Positions 8,076 through 17,351 are shown, counted from the stretch's first letter. The stretch is 64,000 bases of DNA from Acidimicrobiales bacterium (GCA_029263175.1 JAJCXZ010000063.1:1-64000), one strand, 5' to 3'. The notes: generated from the sequence alone by a model not told the origin. Made by a program: numbers and translations.

Positions 8076-9470
8076 ATGACCTGGTGGCTTTGGTTGATCC
8101 TGATCGTTGCGGCGCTCGTCCTCGTTGTCGCGGCGTACGACCTAACGCAGAAGCGCCATGCCATCCTGCGCAATTTCCCGGTCGCCGGGCACTTCCGCTA
8201 CATGCTCGAGCGGGTCGGACCCGAACTACGGCAGTACATCGTCACCGACAACGACGAAGAGTTGCCGTTCTCCCGCGATCATCGCCGCTGGGTGTACGCG
8301 TCGGCCAAGGGCGAGAACGCCTACTTCGGATTCGGCACCGACAATCGAATGGACGAGAAGGGCTATCCGTTCTTCCACCACTCGGCGTTCCCCATCGATG
8401 GAGACGCGGACGAACCGATCCGCTCACTCAAGATCCTCGGCGAGTGGAGAGACCGAGCCGAAGCCTTCCGGCCGGCCTCGATCGTCAACATCTCGGCGAT
8501 GAGCTTCGGCTCCCTCTCCAGCGCCGCGATCGAAGCGCTCAACCGCGGTGCGGGCCTTGCGGATTGCATGCACAACACCGGCGAAGGCGGCATCAGCGCC
8601 CACCACCGTCATGGTGGCGATCTGATCTTCCAGATCGGCACCGGCTATTTCGGCGCCCGCAACGGCGAGGGCCGGTTCTCGATCGATTCCATGCTTGCCT
8701 CGATGGACGGCACTCCGACGCGGGCAATTGAGGTCAAGCTGAGCCAGGGCGCGAAACCAGGGCTGGGCGGGCTGCTTCCCGCGTCCAAGGTCACCGCCGA
8801 GATCGCCGGCGCCCGCGGCGTACCGGTCGGCGTCACGGTGCGCAGCCCGGCGCGGCACCGAGAGTTCGACGACATCACCGGCCTGGTCGACTTCGTGGAG
8901 CGGATCGCCGAGGCCTCCGGCCTGCCGGTTGGCATCAAGTCCGCCGTCGGCGATCCCAACTTCTGGGCGGAACTCGCACAGCAGATGCAGCGCCGCGGCC
9001 GGGGACCGGATTTCATCACCATCGATGGTGGCGAAGGAGGAACCGGTGCCGCACCATTGCTCTTCGCCGACCACGTCGCCCTCCCGTTTCGCGACGCGTT
9101 CGATGTCGCCTACCGGGCATTCGATGACGCCCGGCTGACCGACCAGGTCACGTTCATCGGCTCCGGAAAGCTCGGCTTCCCGGCCTCGGCCGCACTCGCC
9201 TTGGCCGCGGGTGCCGACATGATCAACGTCGGCCGCGAAGCAATGCTGGCGGTGGGATGTATCCAGGCGCAGAAGTGCCATACCGGCCACTGCCCGACTG
9301 GCGTGGCCACCCAGAACCCTCGACTGGTGAGGGGCCTCGACCCGACCGACAAGTCAGTGCGAACGGCCGGCTACATCGATGCGCTCCGCCACGACCTACG
9401 GGCGCTCGCCCACGCCATGGGCCACGATCACCCGGCCAAGATCACTGCGGATCAGATCACCATCCGTTGA
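8076..9470 (+). CDS. Membrane-anchored FMN-binding glutamate-synthase-like protein
   Basis: 464 residues. An N-terminal transmembrane helix (about 3-22) is followed by a glutamate-synthase central/FMN barrel domain: INISAMSFGSLSSAA, the glycine-rich stretch GEGGISAHH, ITIDGGEGGTGAAPLLFADH for FMN, and CIQAQKCHTGHCPTGVATQ, a Cys cluster matching the 3Fe-4S site of glutamate synthase. No amidotransferase domain is present, so it is a stand-alone GltB-type flavoprotein; such proteins are common in actinobacteria and their reaction is uncertain. Its TGA stop is the first three bases of a palindrome arm. Confidence 0.85.
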   Translation: MTWWLWLILIVAALVLVVAAYDLTQKRHAILRNFPVAGHFRYMLERVGPELRQYIVTDNDEELPFSRDHRRWVYASAKGENAYFGFGTDNRMDEKGYPFFHHSAFPIDGDADEPIRSLKILGEWRDRAEAFRPASIVNISAMSFGSLSSAAIEALNRGAGLADCMHNTGEGGISAHHRHGGDLIFQIGTGYFGARNGEGRFSIDSMLASMDGTPTRAIEVKLSQGAKPGLGGLLPASKVTAEIAGARGVPVGVTVRSPARHREFDDITGLVDFVERIAEASGLPVGIKSAVGDPNFWAELAQQMQRRGRGPDFITIDGGEGGTGAAPLLFADHVALPFRDAFDVAYRAFDDARLTDQVTFIGSGKLGFPASAALALAAGADMINVGREAMLAVGCIQAQKCHTGHCPTGVATQNPRLVRGLDPTDKSVRTAGYIDALRHDLRALAHAMGHDHPAKITADQITIR

Positions 9471-9506
9471 GTTGAAACGGGGGTCTGACCCCACCGTTTG
9501 AACTCA
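9468..9506. repeat. Stop-supplying palindrome, copy 1 (family A)
   Basis: An inverted repeat fills the convergent junction. The left arm TGAGTTGAAACGG and the complementary right arm TGAGTTCAAACGG flank a GGGGTCTGACCCC-like core. The TGA stops of both genes (9468-9470 and 9504-9506) are the first bases of the two arms. It probably terminates both transcripts. It shares its arm sequence AGTTCAAACGG with the palindrome at 41993-42036. Confidence 0.85.
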
Positions 9507-10112
9507 GCTCCAGGATTCGGGGTCGGCGGGGTCGCCGAAGAGTTCGATGTTGTTGAACGCCGGATCGGGTTCGATGCTGGCGCCGGCGGGCCAGATGCCT
9601 GCCGCGGTGGCGACCTCGTGGCGAGCACCGCCGGTCCCCCACTGAACGAATCCGAGGATGGCGTCCGGGTTGGTGAAGTCACGGGCGGTGTAGAGCGCCG
9701 CCTCTCCACCGGCGGCGTTCAGGCCGCCCATGGTGGCAGCGTCGACCTGGGCGGTTGCGCCGGCTGCGACTGTGCCACCGGCAATCACTTCACCGAGATC
9801 GACGTAGGTCGGGAACTGGCAGAGGATGATCCCGTCGAGCGACGCGTCGCTGTCTCCGTTGTTGATGATCTGCACGAAGCCGGCATCACCGAACTCGACC
9901 AGATTGATCTGGATATCAGGAATCTCCGTCGCCGCTTCGGGGATGGTGACCGTGGTGGTCGGAGCGGTCGTGCCCGGTTCATCGACAACGGTGTCGGTCT
10001 GTGCCGTGCCGGAATCACCAGCAGGGAGCGACTCCCCCTCGTCTCCACCGCAGGCCGCTGCCATCAGCGCCACCAAGAGCACCAGGGGTATCAGTCGTAG
10101 CATTCGACGCAT
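9504..10112 (-). CDS. Secreted lipoprotein with a lamin-tail-like domain
   Basis: 202 residues. A signal peptide ends in a lipobox (LMAAAC, Cys 21), followed by a Thr-rich linker. Residues about 65-200 read like a small beta-sandwich of the lamin-tail type (VEFGDAGFVQIINNGDSDASLDGI, then LGEVIAGGTVAAGATAQVD). Such domains occur in secreted actinobacterial proteins with unclear roles, probably binding or anchoring. A good ribosome site (GGAGAAAGATCC) precedes the ATG. The lipoprotein call is firm; the domain call is tentative. Confidence 0.75.
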   Translation of the reverse strand: MRRMLRLIPLVLLVALMAAACGGDEGESLPAGDSGTAQTDTVVDEPGTTAPTTTVTIPEAATEIPDIQINLVEFGDAGFVQIINNGDSDASLDGIILCQFPTYVDLGEVIAGGTVAAGATAQVDAATMGGLNAAGGEAALYTARDFTNPDAILGFVQWGTGGARHEVATAAGIWPAGASIEPDPAFNNIELFGDPADPESWS

Positions 10113-10434
10113 GGATCTTTCTCCGTGACTCGATTCATCGGTGACAGTAGTGGCGCATCGTCGTCGCCCGCGGTCACCAAGAAGCCGGGACGCGCCAGCG
10201 GGCGGCGGTGGTGGAGGGGAACCTCAGCAGCACGCCCGGGTGGGGGAAGACCGCAGGTGAGGACACGAGGGCCCCGGTGGGAGCATTTGCCACCCACCGG
10301 GGATCCGCTATGGACCGCCGCCCGAAAGCTAGGTCCATTGTGTCCGAAATGAGCAGAAGAGTCCGTCAGTGACACGACGCATGGAACGTCATGTTGCTGA
10401 CACAGCTGCACCGGCGTCGCCCGAATCGACCCAG
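10113..10434. other. 322-bp intergenic region with a 10-bp hairpin
   Basis: No gene is supported here. It holds the upstream region of the lipoprotein gene and the downstream region of UPF0182, both minus strand. A perfect 10-bp stem (CCCCGGTGGG, 10272-10281, with 10293-10302) and 11-nt loop is the main structure. There is no T-run after it, so it is either a weak UPF0182 terminator or a structured leader of the lipoprotein mRNA. Confidence 0.5.
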
Positions 10435-13400
10435 TTAGGCATCGACTTCGCCCGGATCGACCGCGTCAGGCTCTGCCGCCGGCGTCAGATCGACCTCGGC
10501 CAGCAGGGCGGCAATCTGATCCTCGAGCGTCGCTGCCTCGACCCGGTTGGGTGGGTCCTCGGCCAATGCCGCGTCACGAGATGCAAACAACCGCGCAATC
10601 TCAGCAAGGATCGCCTCCGGGGTGACAGGACCGGAGTCGTCTGGCGTTTCGTCCGGGTCGGGTTCCTCGGCCACATCATCGTCGTCGACCACACCGGTGG
10701 GCGTCGCCCCAAGAATGTCGCTGAAGTCGGCGCCGTCGAACATCTGGCTCAACGCATCACCAAGGTTCTCGCCGATGGCGATCTGCTCCCCTTCGCCGAT
10801 TGTGACGATGACAGCCTCGAGCGTGGGAACCGAGGAGGTGCCCTCGGCCGCGACATACAGCGGCCGGACCCAAAGAATCGACTCTGCGATCGGCAGGAGG
10901 ACCAGGTCACCAAACTCAACTTGTGAACCCGAGTCGTCGAGCAGGGTGAGCCGACTCGAGATCTCCTCGTTCTGTGCAATCCCCGACGCGACCAACACCG
11001 GTCCAGGAGCGTCAGCCGACGTCATCTCGTAGCTCACCAAACGCGACGTGCCGTCGGGTCTCGTTTCACCGATCATGAACGCCTCGAGCTCGCGACGGTT
11101 GTCGTTCTCGTCGAACGGCACAAAAGTACGCATCGTGACGAAGCTCGGCTCGTCCTCACCGGGCAGCTCCAAGAGCGTGTAGTAAGGGTCGACTCGACGC
11201 TCGCGGCTCGTGGAGAGCCCCGTGTCCTCATCAGTCACCAGCTCGCTGGTGGAACCAGCGATGACCTGGCGACCCGGGTTCTGGGCGACGGCCCAGTCCT
11301 CACTGCCAACGATCAGGCTGACCGGATCGTCGACCTGGTAGCGGGCCCACATGTTGGTCTGAATCCGGAACAGGTCCTGCGGGTATCGCAGGTTGTCGCG
11401 CAACTCCTCGGGCATCTCATCGAATTCAGTGAAAAGATCGGGGAACGCCGACCGCCAGGCATCGATGATCGGGTCGTCGACGGGCATGACATAGAAGGTG
11501 ACGTCGCCGTCATAGGCATCAACGACCGCCTTCACGGAGTTGCGCACATAGTTGAAACGAGCACCATCCAGGTCGCCCTGAACCATGCCGCTGGCATCGG
11601 CGCGTTGAGAGTAGGGGAAGCGATCCGACGTGGTGAACGCGTCGATCACGTAGTGAATCCGACCATCGACCACCACTGGGTAAGCGTCGGCGTCGAACTC
11701 GAGGAACGGTGCGAGTTCCTCCACCCGCTGATGGACATCGCGGTTGTAGATCACCCTTGTCTCGTCGGTGACAAAGTTCGAGATCAGGGGCTCGATTTGC
11801 CCGAAGCGCATTGCGAAGGCAGCGCGGCGGAAGAAGGAACCGAGTTCGACACCGCTCTCGCCCTCATACCTCGTGAGCACGTTTTCGCTGGTGACGCTGT
11901 CGACGTAGTCGATCTCGTCGACGCTGGCGCCGACAAGCGCATACCCGTCGAGGCCTTCGCCGTGATACACCTGCGGCGTCTCGAGCCCAAGGTCGATACT
12001 GCTGTCGGTCGTCAGCGGAATGTCGCCGACCAAGAAGTTGGGTCGTCCCTCTCCCGTGGTGGCATTGGCCTGGGCGAGCGCAATGCCGTAGCCGTGAGTG
12101 AGCCGAACGTGTTCACGTTCCCAACTCAGGTCCGTGAGGTTGAGTTCGCGCACGCCAAGGACCACCTGAGTCACCTGGCCCTCAACGAGGTACCGATCGG
12201 TATCGAGGGTCTGCTCGTAGTCAGAAAGGCCGGCCCGCTGCTCGAGAAAAGCGAGGCTGCCCTTGAATGCGTAGAACTCCCGCTCGGCCTGGAAGCGCTC
12301 AAACGTGGGGTGGCTCACGAGCGGATCGAGGACGCGGGCGTTGCGTACCGTGTCCGCGTGCTCACGAATCTCCGCCTCGGTGAGATCTTCGGTGTAGTCA
12401 TAGGCCGCTTCTGTGAGGTCTACGCCCGGCTCCAACCCGAAGGCATCGCGGGTGGCAGCGATGTTTCGTTCGGTGAACTCGGCCTCACGGGTGGTCTCGT
12501 TGGGTTCCACCTGGAAGCGCTGCACGAAGGCCGGATAGATACCACCCATCACGATCGCGGTGAACGACCACAGGCCGACGGCCAGGATCGGCATGACCCA
12601 ACCACGCAGCCGCAGGTTGATGACAAGGAGCACCACCGCACACAACGAGATGGCGATCAGCAGGTAGGTGGCCGGCAACTGGGCGTTGATGTCGGTGTAC
12701 AAGGCACCGTCGACAACCCCTCGTGTCGAGACCGTGAGTTCGTAGCGACCCAACCAGTAGTCGGCCGCCTTCACGAGAGCGAGCACGGCGAGAATCGCGC
12801 TGAGGTGGACCTTGACATGCGACGTCACCCGGTCGGCCCCGATCACCGCCAATCGGATTCCACCGTTGAGGTAGTGAGCGATGGCCGTGAGGATGAAGAC
12901 GATGACGATTGCAGCGAATGCCCAGTCGACCACGAAGCTGAGGACCGGCAGCTGGAAAACGTAGAACCCGATGTCTTGGTTGAACTGGGGGTCGTTGACG
13001 CCGAAGTCCTGGCGGTTGACGAACAGCAGCCATTCTTCCCAGCGACTGCCGACACCAGCGGAGGCAATGAGCGCAAAGAGCACCGAGACACCCACCCGGA
13101 TGAGTCCGGTGCGGCCGGCGGTGACATCGTGATACCGGGCGAGCATCTCCTCTTCGGGACCGGGGGTACGAAGCTCGGGGGCGCCGCGATCAGCGATGAA
13201 GAGATTGCCGAACATGAGCACGAAGAACGTGCCGGCAAAGATCAGCGTGAGTGCGATCTTGGCGCCGAGCACGCTCGTGAACACATCGGTGCGGTCGAGC
13301 GAGTCGAACCACAGGTAATCGGTGTAGAAGCCCGCGATCCCCCGAAGGGAGAGAGCGAACACGACAAAGGCCGCGATCAGAATTGCGAAGAGAACTCGGC

Positions 13401-13455
13401 TTCGCCCTCCGAATCGGGATTGCCGGGATGGGGGCAGATCTTCAACACGACGCAT
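10435..13455 (-). CDS. UPF0182 family large membrane protein
   Basis: 1006 residues. The N-terminal third has about seven hydrophobic segments (for example VLFAILIAAFVVFALSLRGI, ALTLIFAGTFFVLMF, VMPILAVGLWSFTAIVMGGI). A large extracytoplasmic region with the conserved UPF0182 stretch YDYTEDLTEAEIREHADTVR and the block around HLTHGYG-like residues follows. The C-terminus is acidic and Pro-rich. UPF0182 proteins are widespread in actinobacteria and cyanobacteria and have no firmly assigned function. Length and layout are normal for the family. It stands 59 bp downstream of the DivIVA-like gene. Confidence 0.9.
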   Translation of the reverse strand: MRRVEDLPPSRQSRFGGRSRVLFAILIAAFVVFALSLRGIAGFYTDYLWFDSLDRTDVFTSVLGAKIALTLIFAGTFFVLMFGNLFIADRGAPELRTPGPEEEMLARYHDVTAGRTGLIRVGVSVLFALIASAGVGSRWEEWLLFVNRQDFGVNDPQFNQDIGFYVFQLPVLSFVVDWAFAAIVIVFILTAIAHYLNGGIRLAVIGADRVTSHVKVHLSAILAVLALVKAADYWLGRYELTVSTRGVVDGALYTDINAQLPATYLLIAISLCAVVLLVINLRLRGWVMPILAVGLWSFTAIVMGGIYPAFVQRFQVEPNETTREAEFTERNIAATRDAFGLEPGVDLTEAAYDYTEDLTEAEIREHADTVRNARVLDPLVSHPTFERFQAEREFYAFKGSLAFLEQRAGLSDYEQTLDTDRYLVEGQVTQVVLGVRELNLTDLSWEREHVRLTHGYGIALAQANATTGEGRPNFLVGDIPLTTDSSIDLGLETPQVYHGEGLDGYALVGASVDEIDYVDSVTSENVLTRYEGESGVELGSFFRRAAFAMRFGQIEPLISNFVTDETRVIYNRDVHQRVEELAPFLEFDADAYPVVVDGRIHYVIDAFTTSDRFPYSQRADASGMVQGDLDGARFNYVRNSVKAVVDAYDGDVTFYVMPVDDPIIDAWRSAFPDLFTEFDEMPEELRDNLRYPQDLFRIQTNMWARYQVDDPVSLIVGSEDWAVAQNPGRQVIAGSTSELVTDEDTGLSTSRERRVDPYYTLLELPGEDEPSFVTMRTFVPFDENDNRRELEAFMIGETRPDGTSRLVSYEMTSADAPGPVLVASGIAQNEEISSRLTLLDDSGSQVEFGDLVLLPIAESILWVRPLYVAAEGTSSVPTLEAVIVTIGEGEQIAIGENLGDALSQMFDGADFSDILGATPTGVVDDDDVAEEPDPDETPDDSGPVTPEAILAEIARLFASRDAALAEDPPNRVEAATLEDQIAALLAEVDLTPAAEPDAVDPGEVDA

Positions 13456-13514
13456 GCTGAGAGAACCCTACCGGCCGGGCTCAACGTGTGGTGATCGTGA
13501 CGCCGTTGAGCTGC

Positions 13515-15227
13515 TCAGTCAGTTGCTACGAGGTGACATGTGCACGCCGGATGTGCCGGCGGATGCGAGTGGCCGGTTGGGAACGACTGGCCCGCATCGA
13601 CGGGTCCCTGCAACTCGTTGTCGGCGCAGTCGGGACCGCACGAACTATCGGGAGCGCACACCCAGCGCACCTGGCCCGAAGCGCCGGCGATGACGATGAT
13701 GCCGTGCGCCGCGGAGACGGCGGCGTCGGCGGCCTCCTGCACTCTGCGGCTGCGGGACTCTCGGTACAGGCCCCGGACGGTGTCGGAGAGTTCGTCAGAG
13801 TCGTCGGTGGATTCGGCGACCTCGCGGAGGCGCTGATGAACAGGCTGGACGATGATGGCGTCGACCAGTTCCAGCGCCGCGTCGAGATCAATTCCGATGG
13901 GGGCGCCAAGCTCAGCGGCGAGATCGAGGAGCACCGGTCGGACGGCATCGTCGTAGGGCACGCGGACACCTTCGGCGTCGACCACCGGACTGATTGCTTC
14001 GGCACCGCTTCTCCGCACGCCATCGAGCAGCGTGCCCTGTTCGTCGACCACGACCTTCTTCAATGCACGGGTCGCCGAAATGCCCGCCTTGCGCACCGCT
14101 ATCACCGCGTGATCGTCCCGCTCAACCTCGGGTTCGGGTTCCGGTTCGGGTTCCGGTTCGGGCTCCGCCCGGTCGGAGACCTGGTCATCGTCGTGCGCCT
14201 CACGAAGCTTGGCGAAGATGTCGGCCTCGGGAGAGGGCTCCGAATCAGTGTCTACCGCGACCGCTTCTTCCTCGACCACGTCTTCCTCGACCACGTCTTC
14301 CTCGACTGCGTCCTCCTCGGCCTCGCCATCGAACACTTCTGGCTCGTCTTGGGCCTCAGGTTCGGGCGCTGGCTCGCGTTCGGGCGCATCGACCGCGTCC
14401 AACGCCAGATCGACGTGGGTGAGCGCTTCCATCTCGCCGGTGATGAACACCTCATCGTCGCTCGGCTCAGGGAGATCCTCGACCAGCGGGTGACCGACGA
14501 GACGCGCAGCCTCGATCTCGGCCTCGAGCTGCTCGGGGGTGAGTTCCGGCTCTGCCTTGATTCGCATCCCGGCACGCTGCGCCGCGGCTCGGGCATCGGG
14601 CACCGCTTCAACGAGGTCGGCTATCGCGGTGTCGAGACTGTCCTGGACGACCGACAATGAGTCGAGCAGACGATCCCGGCCGGCACGCAGCTGTTCGACC
14701 TGAGCGCGTCCCGTCTGACGCTTGCGGGCGAGGTCTCGCAGCATTCGCTCCCTCACACCTTGTGCCTCACCAACCATGTCGCGCCCACGGACACGTGCCT
14801 CTTCAACGAGTTCTTCGGCTTCCCGCTGCGCACCCGCGATGATTTCCAGCCGCTGCTGTTGACCTTCGGCGCGCAGGGCGTCGGCCGCCGCAATCGCCTC
14901 GGCCCGAACTGCCTCGGCCTCACGATTCGCCCGTTCTCCGCGGTCAGAGGCGGCGCCGTGGGCGGCCTCCAGAACCTGCGTGGCTTCTACACCAAGTGCC
15001 TCCGCAACGCGACGGGCTTCGAGCCGGTCATCGGGCAGATCCTCGACGATGGCATCCTTCTCGGCCAAGCGGCCTTCCAGTTCGTCGCGGAGACGTTGCA
15101 GCCGCCGAATCTCGGCAGCGGCGGAACGCAGGCTCGATTGCACCGCAGCGGGGTCGAATCCGCGACGGACTGTGGCAAACGACGCCTGCTCTAGGGCTGC
15201 GGGATCGACCTGATCTTCTGACGACAT
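13515..15227 (-). CDS. DivIVA-like coiled-coil protein with phage Mu F/SPP1 gp7-like C-terminus
   Basis: 570 residues. Residues 15-45 (FATVRRGFDPAAVQSSLRS) match the N-terminal membrane-binding motif of DivIVA/Wag31 polar scaffold proteins. A long Glu/Arg/Ala-rich coiled coil (about 30-230) follows, then an acidic low-complexity segment (about 240-360) with EDVVE repeats and an (EP)n run. The C-terminal 190 residues end in CGPDCADNELQGP, GQSFPTGHSHPP and AHPACTCHL, a Cys/His pattern like that of phage Mu F/SPP1 gp7 minor head proteins. A role in pole or septum organisation is inferred from the N-terminus only. Confidence 0.7.
   Translation of the reverse strand: MSSEDQVDPAALEQASFATVRRGFDPAAVQSSLRSAAAEIRRLQRLRDELEGRLAEKDAIVEDLPDDRLEARRVAEALGVEATQVLEAAHGAASDRGERANREAEAVRAEAIAAADALRAEGQQQRLEIIAGAQREAEELVEEARVRGRDMVGEAQGVRERMLRDLARKRQTGRAQVEQLRAGRDRLLDSLSVVQDSLDTAIADLVEAVPDARAAAQRAGMRIKAEPELTPEQLEAEIEAARLVGHPLVEDLPEPSDDEVFITGEMEALTHVDLALDAVDAPEREPAPEPEAQDEPEVFDGEAEEDAVEEDVVEEDVVEEEAVAVDTDSEPSPEADIFAKLREAHDDDQVSDRAEPEPEPEPEPEPEVERDDHAVIAVRKAGISATRALKKVVVDEQGTLLDGVRRSGAEAISPVVDAEGVRVPYDDAVRPVLLDLAAELGAPIGIDLDAALELVDAIIVQPVHQRLREVAESTDDSDELSDTVRGLYRESRSRRVQEAADAAVSAAHGIIVIAGASGQVRWVCAPDSSCGPDCADNELQGPVDAGQSFPTGHSHPPAHPACTCHLVATD
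14127..14310. repeat. In-frame low-complexity repeats inside the DivIVA-like gene
   Basis: Three 15-bp tandem copies (TCTTCCTCGACCACG, 14266-14310, the last with two changes) encode the EDVVE units. A hexanucleotide-type GGTTCC/GGTTCG array near 14127-14165 encodes the Glu-Pro run. Such arrays may vary in copy number by slippage. Confidence 0.75.
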
Positions 15228-15233
15228 GGTTAC

Positions 15234-15249
15234 TCGATCGTACGATCGA
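15234..15249. promoter_or_regulatory. Perfect 16-bp palindrome upstream of the DivIVA-like start
   Basis: TCGATCGTACGATCGA reads identically on both strands and ends 6 bp before the minus-strand ATG, where a ribosome site would be expected; no clear Shine-Dalgarno lies between. It may be an operator or a structure affecting translation. Confidence 0.5.
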
Positions 15250-15278
15250 CGCGGCCAAGTTTCAGGTATGCCTCGGGC

Positions 15279-16448
15279 TCAGGAGGCAGGAGTGCCCAAA
15301 TCGGACAGTTCCAGCGCCAGCTCGGAGGTCTCACCACCGAGATCGGCCAGCGCCACCAGGGCTTCCTCCAGAGTCGCGACACCGATGACGGGCATGCCCC
15401 CGGCGTGTTCTGTCGCTGTCTCGACCAGATCGGCAGGAACGATGAACAAGTCGGCGCCTTCGCCCGATGCGGCCGCAGCCTTCTGCCCCACGCCGCCGAT
15501 GTTTCCGACCGATCCGCCAGCGGTGATGGTGCCGGTAACCGCCACGCGGTTGCCGCCCGTCAACTCGCCCTCGGTCAACAGGTCGATCAACGTCAAGGTG
15601 AAGGCGAGTCCGGCGGACGGACCACCGATCGAGCCGGAATCGATCTCGATCTCGAACGGGAGGTCGACGTCGACAGCCCGAACCTCAGGACCTTCGATCC
15701 CGATGAACGCAGCATCCGCGGCGTCGGGGCGCTCTCCATAGACGACCTCCACCGTACGAATCGCGCCTGTCTCGTGATGCTCGACGGTAAACGTCGCAGT
15801 CTGTCCGGGCGCACTGGCATCGAGCACCGCTCGTAGCGACTCGAAGTCGGTGATCAGGGAGTCGTCGATCACGATGATCACGTCACCGATCTCGAGGATC
15901 CCGTCGACCGGGCCATTCTCGACCACTGCGTTGAACCCAACCCCGGTGGCCTCGATGGCTTCCACGCCAAGGGCTCCGAGCGCAGCAACGATTGCCGAGT
16001 CCTTGGAAGCCTGCATCAACTCGAGGTTTCGTGTGCGCTGCTCGGTCGCGGTACGGGTGCCGAAGACCTCTTCTCGGCTGCGGAGTTCGATGTCGTCGCT
16101 CAGTGCCGACATCGCCCAGTCCCAGACCGTGACCTGACTGTCGATTGACACGGTGGTGAATAGCACTTCGCCGTCGGACCCGTACACCGGCAAGTCGATG
16201 ATGGTGACGCGAGATTCGGTCGGGCGGGCTGATCCAGGCTTCAACGCCACGCTGCCGTCATCGACGATCGAATGGCCGGGTACCACTCGTCCCAGCCACT
16301 GTGCCGGCACCAGGGTGGCCCCGATCACGAGCGCAACAAGCACCCCGACGACCACGAGCAATCCCTGGTAGAACCGATCGTGCCACCACCGCGCTGACGA
16401 AAGGGCACCGGGCTGTAGCATTTCGCTCGGCGTGTCGAACTCACTCAT
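15279..16448 (-). CDS. Membrane PDZ/Lon-like serine protease (YlbL family)
   Basis: 389 residues from the ATG at 16448 (MSEFDTPSEMLQ). One transmembrane helix (about 33-53) is followed by a PDZ domain (ATGVGFNAVVENGPVDGILEIGDVIIVID) and a Lon-type proteolytic domain. That domain has the catalytic Ser in GGPSAGLAF and the Lys in GGVGQKAAAA. This PDZ plus S16 layout is the YlbL family of cell-envelope proteases. Active-site residues are intact. It lies 51 bp upstream of the DivIVA-like gene on the same strand and is divergent from a small membrane protein gene. Confidence 0.9.
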   Translation of the reverse strand: MSEFDTPSEMLQPGALSSARWWHDRFYQGLLVVVGVLVALVIGATLVPAQWLGRVVPGHSIVDDGSVALKPGSARPTESRVTIIDLPVYGSDGEVLFTTVSIDSQVTVWDWAMSALSDDIELRSREEVFGTRTATEQRTRNLELMQASKDSAIVAALGALGVEAIEATGVGFNAVVENGPVDGILEIGDVIIVIDDSLITDFESLRAVLDASAPGQTATFTVEHHETGAIRTVEVVYGERPDAADAAFIGIEGPEVRAVDVDLPFEIEIDSGSIGGPSAGLAFTLTLIDLLTEGELTGGNRVAVTGTITAGGSVGNIGGVGQKAAAASGEGADLFIVPADLVETATEHAGGMPVIGVATLEEALVALADLGGETSELALELSDLGTPAS

Positions 16449-16638
16449 TGTCTGGATGCTCGTCCTAGGGGCGGGGTTGATGATCAGCACAGGGCCGCGC
16501 GTGCGACTTCAGCCTGCCACGGTAGTGGCGGCTATCGGTCGCAGGCTCACGGCAAGCACCCGTGGCCGGCCCCGGGCGCAGCTTCATATCCAGACCCGGT
16601 TCGACAACTACTCCAACGACAGTGACACCAACATCGTC

Positions 16639-16845
16639 ATGGATTCGCTGCGGGTCCTCGGCATCGTGCGCCAACGTGTCGACCGCCCTGTGGTCGGCCG
16701 CAAGGCGTACACGCGCTGGTGGGAGCGACTGCGGGCGGTCATCGTTCTTGCCGGCATCGTTGTCTCGCTCGGCATCGCCCTCGCCGCGGTCGTCGGCATA
16801 ACCGTGCTCAGCCTCGGCTTCCTGCTGGAGCAGGCGATCAGCTGA
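16639..16845 (+). CDS. Small membrane protein, unknown function
   Basis: A 68-residue reading frame from the ATG at 16639. Its first 35 residues are basic, and residues about 36-65 form one strong hydrophobic segment (VIVLAGIVVSLGIALAAVVGITVLSLGFLL). Third codon positions are GC-rich as in neighbouring genes, which supports coding. The frame stays open upstream to 16432, overlapping the divergent protease gene, so the true start is unclear; no good ribosome site is visible before the ATG. Function not recognised. Confidence 0.45.
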   Translation: MDSLRVLGIVRQRVDRPVVGRKAYTRWWERLRAVIVLAGIVVSLGIALAAVVGITVLSLGFLLEQAIS

Positions 16846-16883
16846 CCGGATGGCGCCTGGCGAACGAGCGGCGCCGTCGTGAA

Positions 16884-17306
16884 CTATCGGCCGAAGAGAC
16901 CGCGACGGGAATCGCTGCCCGAGGGAGGCATCGGCGAATCGTCAAACGACGGGACCGACTCCATCGCCGCCTCATCGAATCCTGAAAGCGGCGTGGTGTC
17001 TCGACCCATGGTCTCCACCGGCACCGGTGACGCGTCGACGTAGGTAACCGTTTCTGCGGTGGGCAGAACTTCCGGCTGGACCGTCTCGATCGGCGCGGTT
17101 GCCGGCTCGGCCCCAGCCTGGACGACCTCGACCTTGAAATACGGCTTCATCTCGAACGCCACCTCATCGAGTGCGTAGAGCTTGGCGCCCTCGACTCCCT
17201 CGGTGTTGCGGAGTTCCTCAACGAACGCGACGGCATGGCCGAGATCATCGAACTGCCGGTATTGGGTGATTCCGTCGATGCTGTCGTGGATCACGATATG
17301 AGACAC
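16884..17306 (-). CDS. Hypothetical 140-residue protein
   Basis: 140 residues from a GTG preceded by AGGAG at good spacing. Residues 1-58 look like a small globular domain (MSHIVIHDSIDGITQYRQF, then AVAFVEELRNTEGVEGAKLY). The rest is Pro/Val/Glu-rich and probably disordered, ending in a basic RRGLFGR. I do not recognise the family. No membrane segment is present. It is convergent with the small membrane protein. Three 18-nt repeat units lie 46-98 bp upstream and may regulate it. Confidence 0.7.
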   Translation of the reverse strand: MSHIVIHDSIDGITQYRQFDDLGHAVAFVEELRNTEGVEGAKLYALDEVAFEMKPYFKVEVVQAGAEPATAPIETVQPEVLPTAETVTYVDASPVPVETMGRDTTPLSGFDEAAMESVPSFDDSPMPPSGSDSRRGLFGR

Positions 17307-17351
17307 GGGGTGCTCCTAGGCATGTGTTGAGAAGTGCTCGTCTCGAGTACT

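Noticed and set aside
10272-10302. Hairpin considered as a riboswitch
   Set aside because: A simple long stem without the conserved elements of any riboswitch class I know; left as an unassigned structure.
10091-10411. 106-residue minus-strand frame between the lipoprotein and UPF0182
   Set aside because: Overlaps the lipoprotein start, has irregular composition and contains the strong hairpin; unlikely to be coding.
11605-13494. Long open frame on the plus strand opposite UPF0182
   Set aside because: It is the antisense of a clear family member with seven membrane helices; its translation has no recognisable domain and no ribosome site, and is an effect of high GC.
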